DNA from: Salipiger pentaromativorans
Lineage (GTDB): Bacteria > Pseudomonadota > Alphaproteobacteria > Rhodobacterales > Rhodobacteraceae
Reading direction: 5' to 3'
DNA length: 64,000 nucleotides
NCBI RefSeq assembly: GCF_024721115.1
Contig: NZ_JAMDHK010000006.1
Location: 67,521 to 131,520 of the forward strand
Position numbers and translations under genes: made by a program. Below the pieces are notes generated by a model, which saw nothing but the letters and a program-made list of their open reading frames with translations, was not told the origin of the DNA and did not search any database. Below, piece after piece: positions 60,549 to 64,000 of this stretch (position 1 is its first letter; each line of letters opens with the position of its first letter).

Positions 60549-61178
60549 GTGCTCTTTTTGAACCGCATTTTCTCAGTTCTAACCTTGGTAATTTTGGCGG
60601 GGTGCGGTGCAGGAAACGACATGCGCCCGGATGCTTCAGCCGAAGTCATCAGTAGCGCATCCTACCGTCACGATGGACCGGCCGCGCTGACGTTGTACAC
60701 CATGATCAACAACAGGTCCGGGGCGGGTGCGCATAGCAGCGTCATGATTAATGGGTCGCAGCGTGTTATCTTCGATCCGGCAGGAACGGTCCGGCTGAGC
60801 GCTGTACCGGAACGGGGAGATGTGCTTTATGGCATTACTCCACAAGTGGCCGATTTTTATGCGCGGGCTCATGCTCGCGAGACCTACCATGTCGTCATAC
60901 AAGAGATCGATGTGTCTCCCGAAGTCGCGGAGCAGGCTTTGCGCCTTGCAATTGCCAGCGGCCCAGCCGCTTCCGGTTTTTGTAGTGCCAGTACCTCCGC
61001 GGTACTCAGACAATTACCAGGATTTGAATCCATCGGACGCACATTTTTTCCAAAGCGCCTGATGGCGGATTTTGGCAAGTTGCCGGGCGTGCGAACCACA
61101 AAGCTGTTCGAGAACGATGAGGACGACAAATCCGTAGCGATCGCACAGTTCGAAAGTTCACTTGCGACACAGCCGTGA
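60549..61178 (+). CDS. Lipoprotein of uncertain fold, possible papain-like enzyme
   Basis: A 209-residue protein with a lipoprotein signal (VILAGC lipobox). Start at GTG 60549 (AGGAGG 7 bases upstream) or ATG 60531. The mature part has AHSSVMINGSQRVIFDPAGT, where the AHS and the FDPAG resemble the fold around a papain/NlpC-like site, and FCSASTS with a Cys. I have seen this kind of lipoprotein in Rhodobacterales genomes but no family name is certain. It is alone on the plus strand among minus-strand genes. Confidence 0.7.
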   Translation: MLFLNRIFSVLTLVILAGCGAGNDMRPDASAEVISSASYRHDGPAALTLYTMINNRSGAGAHSSVMINGSQRVIFDPAGTVRLSAVPERGDVLYGITPQVADFYARAHARETYHVVIQEIDVSPEVAEQALRLAIASGPAASGFCSASTSAVLRQLPGFESIGRTFFPKRLMADFGKLPGVRTTKLFENDEDDKSVAIAQFESSLATQP

Positions 61179-61254
61179 GTGTTCGTCCAACAATTCATTG
61201 GAAGATGTCCCTGCACGACGCAGTCCTCGGCGTGTGAGCCAAAGATGCAATAGG

Positions 61255-61920
61255 TTAGCTTCGAGCGGTAACGCTGTCTTCGGCCGAGTAAAGGAACGCC
61301 GTCGATCCGACAGCGACATTCGGATAGAGATCATTGATGTGGGCCATCACCATGCGCACGCATCCCGAACTGGCCCGGCCGCCAATGCTGCGAGGGCTCG
61401 GCGTTCCGTGAATTCGAAGGTACGTATCCCGATCTCCGACGAATAGATACAAAGCCCTGCTGCCCAAGGCATTGTTGGGGCCGGGCTCCATACCGTCGGC
61501 AAACCGCTCGTAAGCCTCCGGATCGCGTTCGATCATTGACTGCGTTGGCGTCCAGTGCGGCCATTCGACCTTTCGGCGGATCGTATAGGTGCCGGGTTCA
61601 TAGAGATCGCCCTTGGCAATCGCCACCCCGTATCGCATCGCGGTGCCACCTTCCTCGATATGGTACAGATAGCGCGCGATCGCATCGACGTGAATGTCAC
61701 CCGGGCGCAAACCGTCATTCGCCAAAACGCGTTGCGGCAGCAGCCTGGGATGCAGCCCCCATGGGTTGGTTGTTGCCGGGTCATAGTTGGCGGGCGTGAT
61801 CTGCGCATCCCAAGCTGCTTTTTCGGCTGTTGACGGCCAGGTCTTAGCGAATGCTGGCGAACTCAGAGACGCTGAAAACAGCGAGCCGGAAAGTGCAAGG
61901 AAGTGTCGTCTTGTAACCAT
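61255..61920 (-). CDS. L,D-transpeptidase (YkuD domain), copy 3
   Basis: A 221-residue exported enzyme, near-identical in design to copy 2 at 51817-52482: leader VTRRHFLALSG, shared segment LYHIEEGGTAMRYG, catalytic HGTPSPRSIGGRASSGC and the C-terminal SAEDSVTARS. Unlike copy 2, I see no divalent MerR box in front of it. It follows DsbB on the same strand (42-bp gap). Confidence 0.92.
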   Translation of the reverse strand: MVTRRHFLALSGSLFSASLSSPAFAKTWPSTAEKAAWDAQITPANYDPATTNPWGLHPRLLPQRVLANDGLRPGDIHVDAIARYLYHIEEGGTAMRYGVAIAKGDLYEPGTYTIRRKVEWPHWTPTQSMIERDPEAYERFADGMEPGPNNALGSRALYLFVGDRDTYLRIHGTPSPRSIGGRASSGCVRMVMAHINDLYPNVAVGSTAFLYSAEDSVTARS

Positions 61921-61962
61921 GAAGCGAAGCCCTTTGTTTGTTTTCGATGAATGCGGGACGAT

Positions 61963-62475
61963 TCAAGAAACGTCCGCGACCCCATGCCACCGAACCTTTT
62001 GATGTCTTGCGATCGCGACCAACCAGAGGCAAGCAAGGACACCGCTTAGGATCGCGTTCCAACTGGCCATGGACAACGTCAGAAATTCCCAGACAACCTC
62101 ACTGCACAGAACAAGATTGGACGTATTTGAACTGGCAGAGGGCAGCAATTCCGATACCGACATTTGGGAAACATCGAGGCCGGATCCCGTGCAAGAAGTC
62201 GGTCCCTCCCACCAGCCGCGCTCGACACCGGTATGAAACACTCCCAACGCGGATGTGCTGAGTACCGACAGGGCACCGATTATCAGGATTGGCAAAATCG
62301 GCAGAGCAAAGAGCAACAGAGCGCCCATTCCAATGGCGATTGCGTGTGGGTAGCGTTGCCAGATGCACATTGCGCACGGCGCGTACCCAAGAGCCTGGAA
62401 AACGAAGGCCCCCAACAGCAAGGCGGCTGATCCTGCCGCCGCAGTCATGCCGAGAGATTTTGGTGTCAGGGTCAA
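61963..62475 (-). CDS. DsbB-family disulfide-forming membrane protein, copy 2
   Basis: A 170-residue four-helix protein with first Cys pair CAMC (GYAPCAMCIWQRYP) and a second pair in PTSCTGSG and LCSEVVWEF, the latter a typical DsbB ending. It should oxidise a DsbA partner using quinone. It is longer than and distinct from the 140-residue DsbB at 40983. It sits between multicopper oxidase copy 3 and L,D-transpeptidase copy 3. Confidence 0.9.
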   Translation of the reverse strand: MTLTPKSLGMTAAAGSAALLLGAFVFQALGYAPCAMCIWQRYPHAIAIGMGALLLFALPILPILIIGALSVLSTSALGVFHTGVERGWWEGPTSCTGSGLDVSQMSVSELLPSASSNTSNLVLCSEVVWEFLTLSMASWNAILSGVLACLWLVAIARHQKVRWHGVADVS

Positions 62476-62561
62476 TGAACGCTCCCATTGGCAGTCGATG
62501 GACCTGTTTCTCGCTTGTCAGGTTACGTAGACGGCGAAAGGCCTGTTATCATTCAGAGATT

Positions 62562-62577
62562 TGTAACGGTATGTATC
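62562..62577 (+). promoter_or_regulatory. Candidate response-regulator direct repeat between oxidase and DsbB genes
   Basis: TGTAAC-GGTA-TGTATC, half-sites 10 bp apart as at 9529, 28708 and 60335. It lies upstream of the minus-strand DsbB gene (start 62475) but in the opposite orientation, which weakens the case. Confidence 0.4.
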
Positions 62578-62588
62578 CGTCTCGACCC

Positions 62589-63893
62589 TCAGCCGACTCT
62601 GATCCACGTTGCCATACCGTCGGCTTGGTGGCTCAACATGTGGCAATGCAGCATCCACGATCCCGGATTGTCCAGGACGACGAGAATATCCCGCGTCTCG
62701 CCGGTATCCAGATAGGTCGAGTCCCGGTATGGACCGGCTTCACCCGCCGCATCGAGTTCCCAGAAATGGTGGCCATGCAGATGCATGACGTGTGGGAACC
62801 CGGTTTCGTTGCGGATCGAAATGCGCGCGGTCGTCCCCTGCGCGGCGGATAGGAAAGGCCTTCGAGGCAGGCCGGATACGTCATTGAGCGCCCATGTCCC
62901 TGTGCCGTTGTGGGACGCGCTTCCCGCACCTCCCTGGAGCACCAGCTCCGCGGTTTGGCCGGGGTCTTTCGGGGCGGGCATTCGGTTGGCGGGCAATGCG
63001 GTGATGGGCGCTTTCGCGGGCTCACGGGAACCGGAAACAGCGATTTCGCCAAGGCTCAACGTCTGTTCTCCAAAGCTGTCGTCGAATCTAATAGGCCCGG
63101 TCGCATCACCAATCACATCGCATCTTTGCCCCGGAGCGAGAAGGATCGGTTCGAGCGTCCGAGGATGCGCCAGAGGCATGCCATCCAGTGCAACGATCTT
63201 GCCTATCAAACCATCCAGGCCGACACGGTACACCCTGTCGATAGAGGGATTTATGAGACGCAGTCGCAGACGGTCGCCTCGTTTCACAGTCTTGCCGGTT
63301 CCATTGAAAACAAGTGCCGTGACCGTATTGCCGATACGGCCCTCGGTTGCGAAGTGGGCCGGGTTGAACGCTTCGTCGTACTGCCCGGACTGATCTAGCA
63401 AGACATCGAAGAACTGAACAACGATGTCATGGTCGACAGCCGGCGCATTTTGCTCCTCGACGATGAAGGCGCCGAAAAGACCGCGGCTGACCTGATCGTA
63501 AGACAGGTAATGCGAGTGATACCAATACGTGCCGGCATCCGGGACGCCGAATTGATAACGATACGAGTCGCCCGGAATGACCACATCCTGAGTGAGGACG
63601 TTGACACCATCCATCCGATTTGGAACCCGCAACCCATGCCAGTGAACGAGAGCGCCCTCCTCCAATCGGTTATCGAGGGTAATGCGGGCGGTTTGTCCTT
63701 GTCGCATTCTGACTTCTGGGCCCGGCAGACCACCGTTGAAGCCCAACATCGACACGTCGTACCCAGCAAGGTGCGCCTTGATCGATTGGGGCGCGAGGAT
63801 CAACTCGTGTGTCGCTGCTGGCAAGCGGGTACCAGCCAGCGCAACGGTCATCCCGCCAAGGAAAGACCTCCGGCTCAAAGACAATTCCGTCAC
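62589..63893 (-). CDS. Tat-exported multicopper oxidase, copy 3
   Basis: A 434-residue oxidase with Tat leader (LSRRSFLGGM), VHWHGLRVP, WYHSHYL, HVMHLHGHHF and HCHMLSHQADGM. It is shorter than the others and closest in layout to the 4991 oxidase (RMDG, HCHMLSH). The GTG at 63893 overlaps a TGA of a possible upstream frame; TTG at 63884 (GAGG upstream) is another possible start. No ORF is called in the last 107 bp. Confidence 0.9.
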   Translation of the reverse strand: MTELSLSRRSFLGGMTVALAGTRLPAATHELILAPQSIKAHLAGYDVSMLGFNGGLPGPEVRMRQGQTARITLDNRLEEGALVHWHGLRVPNRMDGVNVLTQDVVIPGDSYRYQFGVPDAGTYWYHSHYLSYDQVSRGLFGAFIVEEQNAPAVDHDIVVQFFDVLLDQSGQYDEAFNPAHFATEGRIGNTVTALVFNGTGKTVKRGDRLRLRLINPSIDRVYRVGLDGLIGKIVALDGMPLAHPRTLEPILLAPGQRCDVIGDATGPIRFDDSFGEQTLSLGEIAVSGSREPAKAPITALPANRMPAPKDPGQTAELVLQGGAGSASHNGTGTWALNDVSGLPRRPFLSAAQGTTARISIRNETGFPHVMHLHGHHFWELDAAGEAGPYRDSTYLDTGETRDILVVLDNPGSWMLHCHMLSHQADGMATWIRVG

Positions 63894-64000
63894 CTCATGA
63901 ATGATAGACTGGCTTTCGCCAACTGCCGCACTTGTGCCATTTCCGGAAGAGGAACTTCAAGGCGACAGAACACTCCTCACGCCGTTGTCACTTTGGGATA

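Overview
The window looks like a high-GC alphaproteobacterium, most probably Rhodobacterales/Rhodobacteraceae. This is inferred from gene style, the system I cytochrome c maturation genes, a class II cytochrome c' and Tat-exported multicopper oxidases; no rRNA or core phylogenetic marker is present. It is almost entirely a metal-resistance and cell-envelope accessory region. Short ParDE, replication-type HTH and broken-gene remnants at 34-37 kb suggest a mosaic plasmid or genomic island.

Layout. (1) 1-17.9 kb: cueR and copA (minus) diverge from copZ (plus). A minus-strand periplasmic run follows: DsbA-like protein, cytochrome c, multicopper oxidase, diheme cytochrome c, Met-rich cytochrome c', cytochrome c and an L,D-transpeptidase. 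On the plus strand come a DUF2933-like protein, a lipoprotein, an ScsB-type thiol reductase, a beta-propeller protein, and a coupled trio of beta-CASP nuclease, archaeal-type nucleoside-phosphate phosphorylase and PRPP synthetase. (2) 17.9-33.9 kb: a second Cu ATPase and cytochrome c. A minus-strand operon then reads response regulator, histidine kinase, SHOCT protein, ccmF-G-H-I and lgt. Facing it are an EF-hand protein, DUF302, rhodanese, multicopper oxidase, TVP38 and an APC permease. (3) 34-37.5 kb: ParDE and mobile-element-like debris. (4) 37.5-53.5 kb: a regulon around a divalent-metal MerR protein. It holds two CDF proteins, a long SCO-DsbB-DsbA-PCuAC-SCO-M23-DUF411-ZIP-LspA-Lnt operon, MntR, a Zn/Cd/Pb-type ATPase, an L,D-transpeptidase and CcdA. 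(5) 53.6-64 kb: a second, rearranged copy of the region-2 gene set (APC permease, Cu ATPase, Lgt, DUF302, EF-hand) plus an L,D-transpeptidase, DsbB and a multicopper oxidase.

Regulation can be read from the DNA. Five CueR-type promoters (TTGACC-N19-hexamer, with the dyad inside the long spacer) precede the Cu genes. Five different 19-bp-spacer operators of the ZntR/PbrR type (CTACAGT/ACTAGAG core) precede the genes around the second MerR. A 10-bp-period direct repeat (TGTCGC-N4-TGTAWC) lies at nearly the same distance upstream of both EF-hand genes and is a candidate site for the local response regulator.

The most interesting theme is that Cu and divalent-metal efflux genes are co-regulated or co-located with spare copies of exported or membrane enzymes that metals can poison. 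These include the whole lipoprotein maturation pathway (two Lgt, LspA, Lnt), three L,D-transpeptidases, an M23 peptidase, cytochrome c maturation, and Dsb/ScsB/CcdA thiol systems. I propose this is a metal-induced envelope-replacement programme; that is inference, not demonstrated.
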